From NCBI RefSeq assembly GCF_030272615.1, contig NC_081412.1, forward strand, positions 478,429,657 to 478,493,656: DNA of 64,000 nucleotides, written 5' to 3'. The first letter of the stretch is position 1. Each line of letters opens with the position of its first letter. Both the position numbers and the translations under genes were made by a program. The notes under the pieces are model-generated. The model did no database searches and was not told the origin of the DNA. It saw only the letters and a list, made by a program, of their open reading frames with translations. Of this stretch, positions 12,010 to 23,968 are shown in pieces. The DNA is from Cryptomeria japonica (taxonomy: Eukaryota; Streptophyta; Pinopsida; Cupressales; Cupressaceae).

Positions 12010-12820
12010 GATGGTTTAGATCATTGCTAAAGAGGCATAAGTGGCTTTCAAGGTATCCTTGAAGATGTGTTTCAAGAGTGGCACAAGAAAAAAATTTGAG
12101 CATATATGAAGAGATGATTCTAAAGAAAACATGAACACATTTTGGAGCATCATCAAAAGAATTATTCCAATGAAAACAAGAACACAACCTTTTGGAGTAT
12201 CATTGAAAGGATGCTTTTGAAGAAACAATGAACAATCTTCTGGAGTATCATTGAAAATATTTTCAAAAAAATAACAAACAATATTCCAAAGCATCATTAA
12301 GAGGATGCTTCCAAAAGAAACAATAAATAACCTTTTGTATCATCATTGAAAGGATGCTTCTAAATGAAACACGAATAACTTTCTAGAGAATCATTGAAAT
12401 GATGATTTTGAAGGAAACGTGAATAACCTTTTAAAGCATCATTGAAAGAATGCTTCCAAAGAAAACACAAATAACCTTTCAAAGCATCATTGAAAGGATT
12501 CTTCTCGAGGAAACAAAAAAAATACTTCTAGAGCATTGTTGAAAGGATTTGTCTAAAGGATACAATGAACAACCTATTGTAGCATCATTGAAAGGGTGCT
12601 TTTGGATAAAACAACAAACAACATTTTGGAGCATCATTGAAAAGATGCTTCTAAAGAATAATGAACATCCTTTTGGAGCGTCATTGAAAGTATGCTTCTA
12701 GAGGAAACAATGAGAAAACTTTTAGAATGTCATTGAAAAGATGCTTCTGGAGGAATAATGAGCATCCTTCTAGAACATCGTTAAAAGGATGCTTCTAGAG
12801 AAAAAATGAATTGTTATAGA
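12010..12820. repeat. Minisatellite, 48-bp period, about 16 copies
   Basis: The motif GCATCATTGAAAGGATGCTT recurs at steps of 46-51 bp, mostly exactly 48-49 (12197, 12245, 12291, 12340, 12388, 12436, 12484, 12533, 12582, 12631, 12679 and on). Earlier degenerate copies are at about 12053, 12100 and 12146. Because 48 is a multiple of three, spurious repetitive ORFs arise on the minus strand. Copies are diverged, so the array is not recent. Confidence 0.85.
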
Positions 12821-13759
12821 AAACTATAAGATTTTAGTTAAAACAAAATTTCATATGAAAAAACTTTTATAAAAGAAAGCAATCGATTCTTTGAGAGGGG
12901 AAAAGTTAATAAGTTTAAAATGAAACTTAGCTTATAATCAAGTTTTAATAAAAAATACAAATTAATAAAAACTATCAAATCTTTCGTGAAAATAGAATTT
13001 TCCATAATAAAAACAAAGCCTTCTCTTTTCCACGGAGAGAGTTGGGAAGGAAATTTGCAATAGCGAAGCTTTGGTAGAGAGAAACGTGAATACAAAAGGA
13101 AAATTGCAGCAATTTCAAGGGCTGATTTAGGCATATATATTTGATACATTTAAATGCAATTTGTGGAAAGAAAAAGATGATTATACATTCATTTTATTTA
13201 CACAACAGAAAGTACTTCCTAAAAATCCATGCACTAGTCATATAGAGAAAGGATTTACTAGTAAAAGGAAACCAGAAAATATAGTTGAGAGAAAGCCTTG
13301 CACCGGTAGGATATTAAGAGGCAAATTTCTTGTTTTGAAAGTTAAAAAAATTGCAACAATTTGGTTATTTGTCAGGTATTTTATATATTTTGTTTTGTAT
13401 TTGAAATGGTTTATCTTTTAATTAAATAATTAAATAATTGAACATATTTAATGCATGTTAATGTTGTTAATTGTACATTTATGTTATTTACAGAACAAAT
13501 GGCCAATTTACTAAAATAATATAGAGGTTTTTAAATTATTATTTCACTCTTTGCACAATTTCTTTTTACCATTAAAATTTTTTTTTTTTAAATATTCATA
13601 TTTATTTCAGAATTGTATATGAAAGCAATTTTAAATGTATTGCATGCACATTCATTCTTTTAGTTTATTTCTAGATTTTGGTTGTTTGTAATTTATTAAA
13701 ACATATTTAAAATTTAAATACTTTCTTGATTAAATCAAAGTATATTTTTATATATGCAC
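12821..13759. other. AT-rich stretch, no gene recognised
   Basis: Nothing recognisable. Short ORFs on both strands show no family motif and sit in AT-rich DNA. Confidence 0.5.
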
Positions 13760-14504
13760 TGTTAATTTTAGGTGATTAGATTATGTAGACAAAAATTTTA
13801 ACAATGTATTAGCTTCACCCCTTAAAGCTAGTGCCAACACAGTTCAAACTATAAGGAATAAGTTTGATCTGTTATGAGTGCAATCCACTTGATGACTATG
13901 ATATCACTGTTGTAAGAATGTATGATCTGTTGGAGATAGATATATCATGTCACAAGAAGGAACCCAATCTGATTGTTGTATGTATATGTAAACTGCTGAA
14001 GATGATAGCAGATTTGTAGAACAAGGAACACAAACTGCTAAATGATACATAATTTGCTTGTGTCTTCAATTCGATGTATTGCTAGAAGAATAATACGCAT
14101 TGTTGAAGGAATAACAATCAATGAACTGCTAAAGGAATAATACGAACTGATGTATATACTAGTTGATTCGATTTTCTTTGGAAGAGAAGAGGAATCAAAT
14201 TATATATATGTGGATAGATGAAACCAATTAACACGACTCTTCCAAGATCGGTTTCATATCAACAATCATGTCTCTTCAAGAATTATGACTTCTCATTAAC
14301 CATTAGTTATGTTTGATTAATACGACCTTTGGAGGCAATATAACTAACACGTCTATATAACAAAGAGTGGCAGGTTTGCAATTTCATATTGCAAGGTTGA
14401 TAAGTGACTAATATAATTTATTTACTGTGAAAGGCCGATAGGCCACTCAAGTGTTTAATGATTAAGTCAACCTTGAATAATTCGACCAAAGCTATATTTC
14501 AACA
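13760..14504 (-). repeat. E1 left (3') LTR
   Basis: Plus strand TGTTAATTTTAGG...TATTTCAACA, clearly homologous along its length to 16936-17660. It is followed at 14505-14514 by the complement of a polypurine tract (taaaagggag on the minus strand), marking the 3' side of a minus-strand element. Confidence 0.85.
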
Positions 14505-14603
14505 CTCCCTTTTAGCTAGGGAGGAATCCTTCTAGATGTCTACAAGACACATCACCTTATCATGTTGTTGATCACAATGGCTATACTCATATGTGGAAGG
14601 GAA

Positions 14604-14825
14604 TGATATCACCTTTCTGTGATATCAACCATCATGGCTTATCCATAGCGTGTTATCCGTCATTATGGCTTATTCATAGATATCACCTCACGTGATATCC
14701 ACCATTATGGCTTATCCATAGATATCACCTCACGAGATATCAACCATTATTGTGAGATCATCACCTCACAATAATGGTAAGATGCACAAGTGTTCATCAT
14801 TGTGAGATCGTCACCTCACAATGAT
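14604..14825 (-). other. Hairpin array between the pol end and the polypurine tract (E1)
   Basis: Five hairpins on the plus strand: 14604-14627 (9-bp stem, loop CTTTCT), 14679-14699 (8 bp, loop CTCAC), 14721-14741 (8 bp with one mismatch, loop CTCAC), 14743-14778 (14 bp perfect, loop ATCATCAC) and 14796-14825 (11 bp perfect, loop ATCGTCAC). In the element's RNA sense the last two loops read GTGATGAT and GTGACGAT. Similar hairpins occur at the same place in E2. Confidence 0.7.
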
Positions 14826-15076
14826 ATTCACCATGGCTCATCCAGAGGGTAACCACACAAGTACAAGAAAACCACCACGGACTCTCTCACATGATGTTGT
14901 CATAGTGTCACACACATGACATCCACCATGAACCATATCAGAGGGTGGAGATAAGGGCTTACACCTCAAGTCTCTCTCAAGGAGAAATGCATTAACAAGA
15001 TTTTATACTTTAAACATCTTTTGAAGATAAGAATACATTAGTATATGTATAAACAAACATAAACAAATCAATGAAG

Positions 15077-15290
15077 CTAAGACTCAATCTCGGCTAGGGC
15101 TTCATTCTCCACCACACTAAGCTTACCTCGAAAGTACACAACTTTTATTCTGGAGAGGGGCTTGGTGAGAATGTTTGTCATTTACTCATCAGTACTAATG
15201 TATTTCAACTGAATAGCATCCATTTCCACCATGTCTCTAACATAGTAATACTTGATCACTAGAGAAACCATCTTGACATGGTCCACTCCC
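15077..15290 (-). pseudogene. Copia RNase H C-terminal fragment (E1)
   Basis: Minus-strand translation gives the Copia RNase H tail: KYYYVRDMVEMDA, then ILTKPLSRIKVVYFRGKL, ending at a TAG at 15079-15077. One in-frame TAA interrupts it where the family usually has Glu-Gln before Ala-Asp. All catalytic residues lie upstream in the deleted portion. Confidence 0.75.
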
Positions 15291-15990
15291 TCTGAACCAA
15301 TATGACCAAGATCCTTGGATATCAATCGAAGCACATCCTCTTAGTTGCTCCCTCTGTCACGGAAGCATCCCCTGCTCACATGGTCCCAATCATGGAAGAT
15401 ATCTTACTTCAGGAGACTCTCATCATCTTGTATGATCCTCATATGGCTGGAAGTGCTAGATCCAAAGCCACCATGGATCTACTGTCATAAGATCAAGCCC
15501 TAGGCAGGAATATGACCATCCTAAGATTTAGAACAAAATCTCCTTGCAGTACGCTCCCTCTCATTGGAAGAGCCTTCTTGTCTCAACTTCCTTCGTAACC
15601 CTAGATGCTATCATCACCTGCACAAATGTCTCTATGGCGTTCACAAGTGAACTGTTGCACTTCTGTAGGTAAATATTTATTTTATAAAAAAATTAGAAAT
15701 GCAAAATCTCAGAATCTCCACTAAAGTCCTCTACATATTCTTCCTGAATTTCAACCTCTTCATCACAAATAGAACTTTAAAACTCTATAACCCAAAAAGC
15801 AATAGGTTGTGATTCTAAAGATGTCATGTATGTAAAGGACAAGTTACTCATAGTAAATTGAAGAAATTTAAAAAACAAGATATCCAAATGCAGCTTGTCA
15901 TAAGCGGACATCTGCTAACAATGTTGTTTTACAAATAACACACATAATGTAATTGCATGAATTAATAACTACACATGAAATTTATGAACA

Positions 15991-16833
15991 TTATTCAACC
16001 ATATAACTTATCTCTTTCAAATCAGAATATGAATCCATCTGAATCCTTTTGTGAAAGAGTCTCACCAACATCCGCAATGGAAGCTTGTGAGGCATAGTCC
16101 TAGTTGGACATTTCATTGCATAGTGACCATATTTGTCACATCTAAAGCATTGGATTTCTAAAATATCCTTCCTTCTTTTGAATTGTCCTTTCTTACCTTT
16201 CTTCTTTGAGGAGTGAGAGGCAAGAACATGAATATCTTCATTTGTATAACTTTGACCAATGCCTCTTGTGACCAATCTTGACTCTTCTTGAATGCGGTCT
16301 ATCTTCAATTGATCAAACTTAGGAAGTTTTGATCTTGCACTTATCCTTTGAATAAATGACTCCCAAGATGAAGGGAGACCATTGAGTGCCAACATGGTTA
16401 GCTCTTTGCCCTCTATAGTGTGTCCAATGGTAGAGAGTTGATCTCTCAATTTAGTATTCCTCATGAAGTATGAGGTGATGGATTCTTCTTTCGTCATTTT
16501 GATGTGGTGAATTTGTTGCTTTAATGCAAGGGCTCAACTTGTGTTTTTTATCTCATACATTTCCTCTAATGCTTTGAACATGTCATATATCGTCTCCAAC
16601 TTGGAAATAATTGGCACAATGTGATCTTTCACAGAGTCAACCAACATCTTCATTCATGTGCGGTTCTTTCTCTTCCATTGAATCTTCTCATCCTCTTTAG
16701 TTGGTTCTGGTATGGCTTTCTTCACGAATTCGTCTAATTCATTTTCACCCAAGGCAAGCATAATTCTAAACTTCCAAGATACGAAGTTTGATGCTCCCTC
16801 ATGTTTGTCTTCAACTCTAATTCCATTTACCAT
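15991..16833 (-). pseudogene. Copia Gag with CCHC knuckle (E1)
   Basis: The likely start is the ATG at 16833 (MVNGIRVEDKHEGASNF), with stops near 16660 and 16530, then an open stretch from 16497 to 15991. The domain order is UBN2-type Gag core, a basic linker (KKKGKKGQFKRR) and one intact knuckle, CFRCDKYGHYAMKC. The Copia protein normally continues into protease. Here it runs out in unrelated sequence after the knuckle, consistent with a deletion. Confidence 0.85.
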
Positions 16834-16935
16834 CTTGGCGTTTGATAGGAGTAGTCAAACTTGAAGACAATGGTGGAAGATGACCTTGCTTCTATAAATT
16901 GGATCTGATCTTTCCTTAAGCCTGCTCTAATACCA

Positions 16936-17660
16936 TGTTAATTTTAGGTGATCAAATTATGTAGACAAAAATTTTAACAATGTATTAACTTCACCCCTTA
17001 AGGCTAGTGTCAACACAGTTCAAGCTATAAGGAATAAGTTTGATCTGTTATGGGTGCAATCCACTTGATGACTATGATATCACTGTTGTAAGAATGTATG
17101 ATCTGTTGGAGATAGATATATCACATCATAAGAAGGAACCCAATCTAATTGATGTATGTATAATATAAACTGCTGAAAATGATAGCAGATTTGCAGAACA
17201 AGGAACACAAACTGCGAAATGATACGTAATCTTCTTGTGTCTTCAATTCGATGTATTGCTAGAAGAAGAATACGCGCTACTGAAGGAATAACAATCAATG
17301 AACCGTTGTATATATTAGTTGATTCGATTTTCTTTGGAAGAGAAGAGGAATTGAATTATATATATGTGGATAGATGAAACCAATTAACACGACTCTTCCA
17401 AGATCGGTTTCATATCAACAATCACGTCTCTTCAAGAATTACGACTTCTCATTAACCATTAGTTATGTTTGATTAATACGACCTTTGGAGGCAATATAAC
17501 TAACACGTCTATATAACAAAGAGTAGCGGGTTTGCAATTTCCTATTGCAAGGTTCATAAGTGACTAATATAATTTATTTATTGTGAAAGACCGATAGGCC
17601 ACTCAAATGTTTAATGATGAAGTCAGCCTTGAAGAGTTCGACCGTAGCTATATTTCAACA
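16936..17660 (-). repeat. E1 right (5') LTR
   Basis: Plus strand TGTTAATTTTAGGTGATC...TTTCAACA. Immediately left, the minus strand reads TGGTATTAGAGC, the methionine primer-binding site with one C-to-T change. Confidence 0.85.
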
Positions 17661-20550
17661 TGCATGCCCATATTCTTTAGAATGATATAGCCTTTCTGTA
17701 ATTTCATTTAATGGTTGCATTCTTTACTGTAAAATTTGTTTGGATTCTTTATTTAATTGTTTACAATATTTGTTGTGTAGAATAATTATGATAACTATTT
17801 AAAAAAAATCAGGAATGATAGATATTGAAACTGAAACAATATGGTTGAACATATTTATATCATTAAAGAAATTGTACAAGTCACAAATAGGAAAATTATG
17901 CATTTATTATTGCATGGGGTGATATGTATGAGTCATTACATGAAAACATTTAAGAAGTGATTGCATTATAGTTATTATTGCAAAGGAAGAAAGTACAAAT
18001 GCATAATGTATGTTTTTTATTTCTTTGCATTTGTGTTTGGGAAATCTTACATTTCGGGTTAGGGTGTCGAATATGGGTTTATAGAGAATGTGGTCCACTT
18101 TTTAGGATTGTGGTTATATTTAAAGTGCTCTAGCCAGAGTCGGGAGTTCATAGAAATAGATGAACATAACCTAGCCAACTTATTAATAATAATTCTTTTC
18201 CATATCTTGATTGTTAGACATTGCATATCCATGTTAGAATTGCATGTGAGTGTATTAGGCTTGCATCGAGATACCCTCTTTTTTATTTCCAAGTAGCTAG
18301 GCTCTTCATGCAAGGCTAGGTGTTCTTCGTGTCGAAAAGAACTCCAAGAAAGCGTAAGGATTTGTGGTTGGATGAAAAAGTATCTCAACCATGTTCTCAT
18401 GCTTCAATTTACGAAATAGTTTGATGGTTAATGGTGGTCAAAGACTTTATTTATTTCATTTTCATTTTATATGTATTAAAGGTGAATATCTTTATAAACT
18501 TGTACTTTATTACTAATTAAATGTGAAATCATGGCATGAGAGCCAAGATCTATCATTATACTTTTATGTGTGTGTTGTGTGTGTGTGTACCTAGATCTAG
18601 CATACTTGCATGGGAAATGTAACTTCTTGTTTGTATGTAATTTCATTTCATTTGAATTTTGTGTAAATTTGAGTATTTATTTATTGTGAAAATTAGTTTA
18701 TTAATTGTTATAATTTACATACCCAAGAATTGAGTCAAACTGGTTGTAATTATTATGATTTCTTAGTCTAATTGAGTGAGAGTGTGTCTAGTTTACAATA
18801 CCCAGATTGTTAATTGAGGATATTATCACCTATTGTCATAGGATCGCCCTCCTTGGTCTTACAAAACTAGAAGTGTAGAGGAATTCAATCTTGCAATTGA
18901 TTCCTATTTGTTGGCCACTACCTTGAAGTATTTCAACATAAGAAATTGGCAAAAATTTAGAATATTTCAAGTAATCAATTAGATGAACCAACACGTTGAA
19001 TATTTCTTAATGATTGCATCTGCATCACCTCCATTGTCATAATGTTAATGGAAGCTTCTAAATCCACTAGTGCATTAGGGATTTCAATTTCACCAACAAA
19101 TACCACATAATTATAGGACTATTGGGGTCATTGTATTGAAGTGGCAATTTTTTTTCTAAGAAGAGATTAACAAGATATCCATCAATTTGGATGGTTTTAA
19201 TCTACTTTTTTTCTCCCAAGTGTTTCTATGCACAACTATTTCACCAGTTGTTTAAGCTCAAGTATCTGTTTAATTGCATGTAGTAGTAAAACTTCTATAT
19301 TTTTCTATTTGATTTGTTGTAACAAATGGGTTTCATTAAAAGTAACTAATTCTAAAGAATGGTTGAGATTATACTTTTTAAGTGTTTTAAAAAAAGGAGC
19401 TTGGTGGAATGAGTATTCATTCCCTATTTTGAAGTGTCTTTTTGGAGAGATTTGGAGGAAGGCTTTACAACACTTCAAGTTGGATGTTCTAGAGGGTTAT
19501 CAATAGGTCCCTATAGAAGAACTCCAAAAGTTTTGTTTTGATAGGAAGTTCTAGAAGAGGAATCTAGAGTCTCACCAAGAGGAGTTTCTAGAGATACTCT
19601 TAAAAGACTAAATTCCGTAGTAGTTCCAAAGTTAGTTTCCTTAATAGGTTATCGTATAGTGTTGAGGTGGGTTGCTTACTAAATCTTTCGTGGGGGTTCT
19701 CTTTTTTCTAACCATGCAAAAAAATAAAATTATTTTTTTAAGAAGACTAACTATCTCAATTCCTAATAACACCTAATGTAAGACCACAAGTCCTTGACAA
19801 CGATGCCAAAAAGTGGCGAGCTATCCTCAAGTATCACACTTTAATTGATTACTTATCATATCAACCAAGGTGGTGCCCAAAGTTGTCTACAAAAGGATTT
19901 CAAATTTCCTAATTCATGCTAGATTTTACCAAAATAGGGAATGTTTATGCTTAAAAGGAATGATAACTAGAAAGTACTCAAAGTTTCTAATCTACGAAAG
20001 CATATAGTCTAAAAAAACTTATAGAATATAATTCGAAGAAAGATAATTAGAATTCTCCTACAACAAAATGAAACCTTCTTAAGTACAAATTGATTGAAAA
20101 AAAAATCAAACTATTTGATTATTTTCTTGTTTTTCCATAGAATGTAAAGCTAGCAATGATTCAACTTGATTAGAATTATAATGAGGTGTAGAACATAACA
20201 ACAATCTAAAATTTTGTAGCTACAAATATACCTTTTTCACACAAATGTAGGACATAACAAATAACATATATAACACAAATAACAACTAATATAGATAACA
20301 AAGATAACAAAAGTAATAGATATAATAAAGATAATATTAAATACACTAAATTTGTAAGGTATAATGAATATGATCACAATTATATAGACATAAGTTCAAT
20401 GAAAATCTAAACTACTTATCTCTACCATGCACTCCAATCTTTCAGTTGAGTGGCTAGCTTGACACAGATCTAAATTCTTCTACTCACAAAATCATTAACA
20501 ACATGCAATAGTGCTCCTCCCTCCAGCCAAGCTTAAACAACACACACTAA

Positions 20551-20735
20551 GCAACATATTAAGTCTAGAGAGTGTTAGTCAATTCTAAGTGTTTAACATT
20601 TTTAAGCCTAGAAGTGTATTCTTAGTATGACCATGTACATTAAGCAACATATTAAGCCTAGAAAATGTTAGTCAACTTTGAGTGTTTAACATTTTTAAGC
20701 CTAGAAGTGTAAGCTTATTGTGTGATGTTTAAGTT
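20551..20735. repeat. Tandem duplication, 93-bp period
   Basis: gcaacatattaag starts at 20551 and again at 20644, and both copies continue through gtgtttaacatttttaagcc. About 90% similar by eye. Confidence 0.8.
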
Positions 20736-21981
20736 GTTCCCCTCCAAACAGGTATCTAATATTTTGGGCTCTAAGTTCTCTATTACTTTCATGTCTCAGA
20801 ATGTCAAATATCAAATGCCAAGTTGTTGTTGATGATATATATATATCATGATGACATGTGTTGATGCCATTAAAAGTTTGTTACATGAATTTATAAATAA
20901 AAGGCTAAGTTGCATTAAATGAAACCAATTTAAATCCATAAGAAATTATTACCAAACAAGTCTTCCATCCTTAATCTTTGGAGAAATAGTAGTTTTTATA
21001 GTAATTGTATATTTGGGTTGTTCAAGTTGTTTTGTTGTACTTTACTACAATTGTGACTTGAATTGTTAAATTAATTTAAATATGTTTTATATGCATTTTA
21101 TGTTGTGTTGTTAAGTTGGACCCATCTATAGAACCCTAATACTTATATTAAAAAAGACCATCATTGTAAAAGTTGCTTATCACTTGCAATGACCAAAAAT
21201 TTATTATGAAAGGCTTGGACTATAGTTCTATGGAGGGGGATTACTTAATATATATTGAAAAAATTTAAGAATTTTTTAGAATTAGTTGACCCATTATAAT
21301 TATATAGTAACAACTAAAACTAAAAAATAAAGTACTTTCTAATGGTGGTATGTAGAAAAAAACAAAACTTAAATTAGTTCCTATTTTATAACATTAATAG
21401 GGATCTCCTTTTTCCAAGATTCAAATATGTTTCATAAATCTTTAAATCTTATTTTCCAAGGAAAGTTTCAAATTTATCTCAAAATGACTTTTTCCTCATT
21501 TAATGTGACCTATCCTCCATAATTGTGAAGCTTGGAACCCCTATATGAGAATACTTATAATAGGCCTCATTTAGCTAAATCATTTTGGTAATTCTAGAAA
21601 CTTTTTCTTTTTTTGTGGAATTAATGATCATATGAATTTAATTGTTTTCTAGTTATTTATGATATTTTTGTTTTATATAAATATGTAGTAGATCTTTTTA
21701 TTTTTATTAAATAAGAAAAAATGGAAAGGAAATTTGGAGGAATTTTTTTAAAAAAGGACAGAAAAAATGTGCAACAATTTTTAAACGATGATTACATTTC
21801 ACATCATTTATTCAGCCACAACTACAATTCTAAGTTCTAAAGTGCAGTTCCACCATTTTAAAAATTCCATGTACAATTAACCATGGATTCACTAGTTGGA
21901 AGGGATTTTCATCAAGAGTTTTATAGGAGGAAAATCTAATATTTTAAGTTTTTTCAAAATGACCTCCATATATAATTATTT

Positions 21982-22113
21982 GCAATAAAATCATTTTATT
22001 TTATCATCAAAATGTTAAGGGCATGACATCTGCAAGATGAAGTGTTCGCAATAAAAACATTTTATTTTATCGTCAAAATGTTAAGGGCATGACATCTGCA
22101 AGATGAAGTGTTC
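21982..22113. repeat. Tandem duplication, 66-bp unit
   Basis: Units 21982-22047 and 22048-22113 share aaaatgttaagggcatgaca and the rest of the unit, with only about three differences, so the duplication is fairly young. Confidence 0.9.
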
Positions 22114-23648
22114 AAATTTAATAGATATCATTAATTACTCAATCTCTAAAATATGAAGAATTATAAAGAAATCAAAATCAATGTTTGCCAATAATGATTA
22201 TTTCCAAATGTTGAAGTCCTTAACAGGAAGCTTTCTCTCCCTTTGTTCATTAATAAGCTAAGCAACATCTTAGAGATCTATTGAGTGGTTCTTGGTGTTG
22301 AAATTTGTTGGTACAGCTAGGGATAATATCGATTTTGCTGGAGCAGGGCCTTTGATTTGGTCGTGCTTTGGGCAATTTGTCTAAGGTAAGGTAACTCTTT
22401 CTTCCTAGGGAATAGGTGTAACAATGAAGCAAAGGTGAAGGAAATGATAGCATTGTCATTGGTACGTAATAAGTTGGTCGTTGAAGTAACTCACAATTGA
22501 CAATCGTAGACTTGATTAAGGAAGCTGAATATTATTTTATCCGAGTTTTCTAAATCTTCGTAACCTGTTTCCATATTCAGTTTCTCTCTTGGGTACATGT
22601 CTTGAAGAAATTGTTATGCTTCACTGGTATAGGGAGTGTGATACAGTTGCATGTCATTTAGTAAATGTGGAATTGATCAGTCAACCTTCTCAACAAGGAT
22701 AAGTGGTAAGTTTGAGGAATGGGAATGCCTTTCGCCCATTCCCCTTGATCATTTACCCTAGGTAGCAAAATGTGCCCCTACCTTTCTATCCCCCCCTTAA
22801 AAATTTTCCCCCTGTTATTTATCATGATTTAGATGAATATTATGGGCAAGTTGGAAAGCTTTTAAATGATTATGCTAGCAAAGTGCCTACAATTTGTGTG
22901 ATAGGTGGTTCCTTTGGTTTGGAGCATGTGAGTTGCTTCTCTTGGAACTGAGGCTTATCTAGGTGGCCCATAACACAGAAACCAAGAGTAGCATTGGGGA
23001 GGAAGTTGGCAATAGGGGCAATCTGACAAAGGGTGCAGACACTAATCTCAAGATTTTTTTGCTACTTAAGTACATGGATCTCCTAAGGTGATAAGATTTC
23101 ATAGCAATATGAGCTTTTATATTAAGTGGGGTAGGCTTGAGGATAGTTTTTCCTATACTATTGGTAAAGGGTTTTGTATTGGTAATTCTTAATTTTTAAC
23201 AGCTTCTTTTGGTTTCCAAACTATCTAGTGTTTTGATTGTAAAACAATCTTATATATTTAGGGTGAGGGCCCTAATAAAACCCTCAATTTAAACTAAAAA
23301 TGATGGTTTCTAAAAAAAAATCCTTTTTTCAAGATGACAAATTCCAAAATTGAAAAAAAAATTGCATAAAAAAATTACAACTTAGAAAATGTATGCCTAC
23401 TCACGTAGAAAATGCTATCTTTGATGTACTCTAACAGGACTTGGCAAAAAAGCCTAATGCCAACTATTAACTAGCAATTAAGGAAAATCTTGTATAATTG
23501 TTTTTCAAACATATTTTCAAATCAAATGCCATTTTTTAAGAAAATGCAAATAAAATTCAATACTGCCCAGATTTGCATAATGCTACAAAGGTCTTATAAA
23601 GATTTGCATAATTCATACTGTTCATAAAAATAGCAATCTGCTATCACA

Positions 23649-23654
23649 TTTATT
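23649..23654 (-). promoter_or_regulatory. Poly(A) signal AATAAA downstream of the glyoxalase exon
   Basis: The minus strand reads AATAAA about 215 bp after the stop codon at 23866, a normal plant 3' UTR length. Other A-rich hexamers are nearby, so the exact signal is uncertain. Confidence 0.4.
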
Positions 23655-23865
23655 ACATTACACATTTTATCCTTGATGTGAATACAGAAATTTTGAACGT
23701 GTTTTCTTGGTCAGGTTCCAACCCTTTTTCATAAATCATGCTAGCCAAAATATGCCCTCTATAAAATGATTAGACTTCCTGAGAAAGCCTTTTTTTAAAT
23801 TGTAAAATTGAAGGCACATTCTAAGAATCCCATATAAACTATCACACACTGTTGGAGTTGGTAGT

Positions 23866-23966
23866 TCAAGCCGCACTTGAAGTTATTTGACCAATCGATT
23901 TCAAATCAAAAATTTCAATCCAATAGCCATCAGGATCCTTGATAAAAGCCAAACCTTTCATTTTCC
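23866..23966 (-). CDS. GLX1: Lactoylglutathione lyase (glyoxalase I), last exon
   Basis: Glyoxalase I isomerises the hemithioacetal of methylglyoxal and glutathione to S-lactoylglutathione in the cytosol. On the minus strand an intron acceptor (ttattgctgtgcag) at 23967-23968 opens a 101-nt exon in phase 1. It encodes [20 protein letters not shown] and a short Ala-ending tail, stopping at TGA 23868-23866. The [10 protein letters not shown] segment is the conserved C-terminal block of the short, single-domain plant enzyme, and its Glu is the expected metal ligand (from family knowledge). No other exon of the gene was found, so upstream exons lie to the right, beyond a long intron, or this is an orphan exon. 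Frame, splice site and stop are intact, which argues for a working gene. Confidence 0.8.
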
Positions 23967-23968
23967 CT

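Larger units (their letters stand above)
13760..17660 (-). mobile_element. Copia element E1, internally deleted, both LTRs present
   Basis: Two LTRs of 745 and 725 bp bracket 2.4 kb holding, on the minus strand, a primer-binding site, most of gag, and the last ~70 codons of RNase H. Protease, integrase and nearly all of RT are gone. Flanks are TGCAC (13755-13759) and TGCAT (17661-17665), a 4/5 match to a target duplication. The Gag matches the lineage of E2 (ISARSK.PKF...QEESRL). Sequence between 15300 and 15990 is not recognisable Copia and may be foreign or rearranged. Confidence 0.85.
17661..23640. other. Long AT-rich stretch, no gene recognised; local duplications
   Basis: No coding region recognised. 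Visible structures: a (GT)n run at 18562-18587; a 93-bp-period tandem duplication at 20551-20735 (gtgtttaacatttttaagcc in both copies); an (AT)n run near 20838; and a 66-bp near-perfect tandem duplication at 21982-22047 and 22048-22113. 22700-22820 is a C-rich patch without an ORF. 23250-23640 is probably downstream of the glyoxalase gene. Confidence 0.5.

Noticed and set aside
12016-12297. Repetitive minus-strand ORFs
   Set aside because: Produced by a 48-bp minisatellite whose period is a multiple of three.
15302-15490. Small plus-strand protein of 62 residues
   Set aside because: No upstream signals or recognisable family; it lies inside a deleted Copia element.
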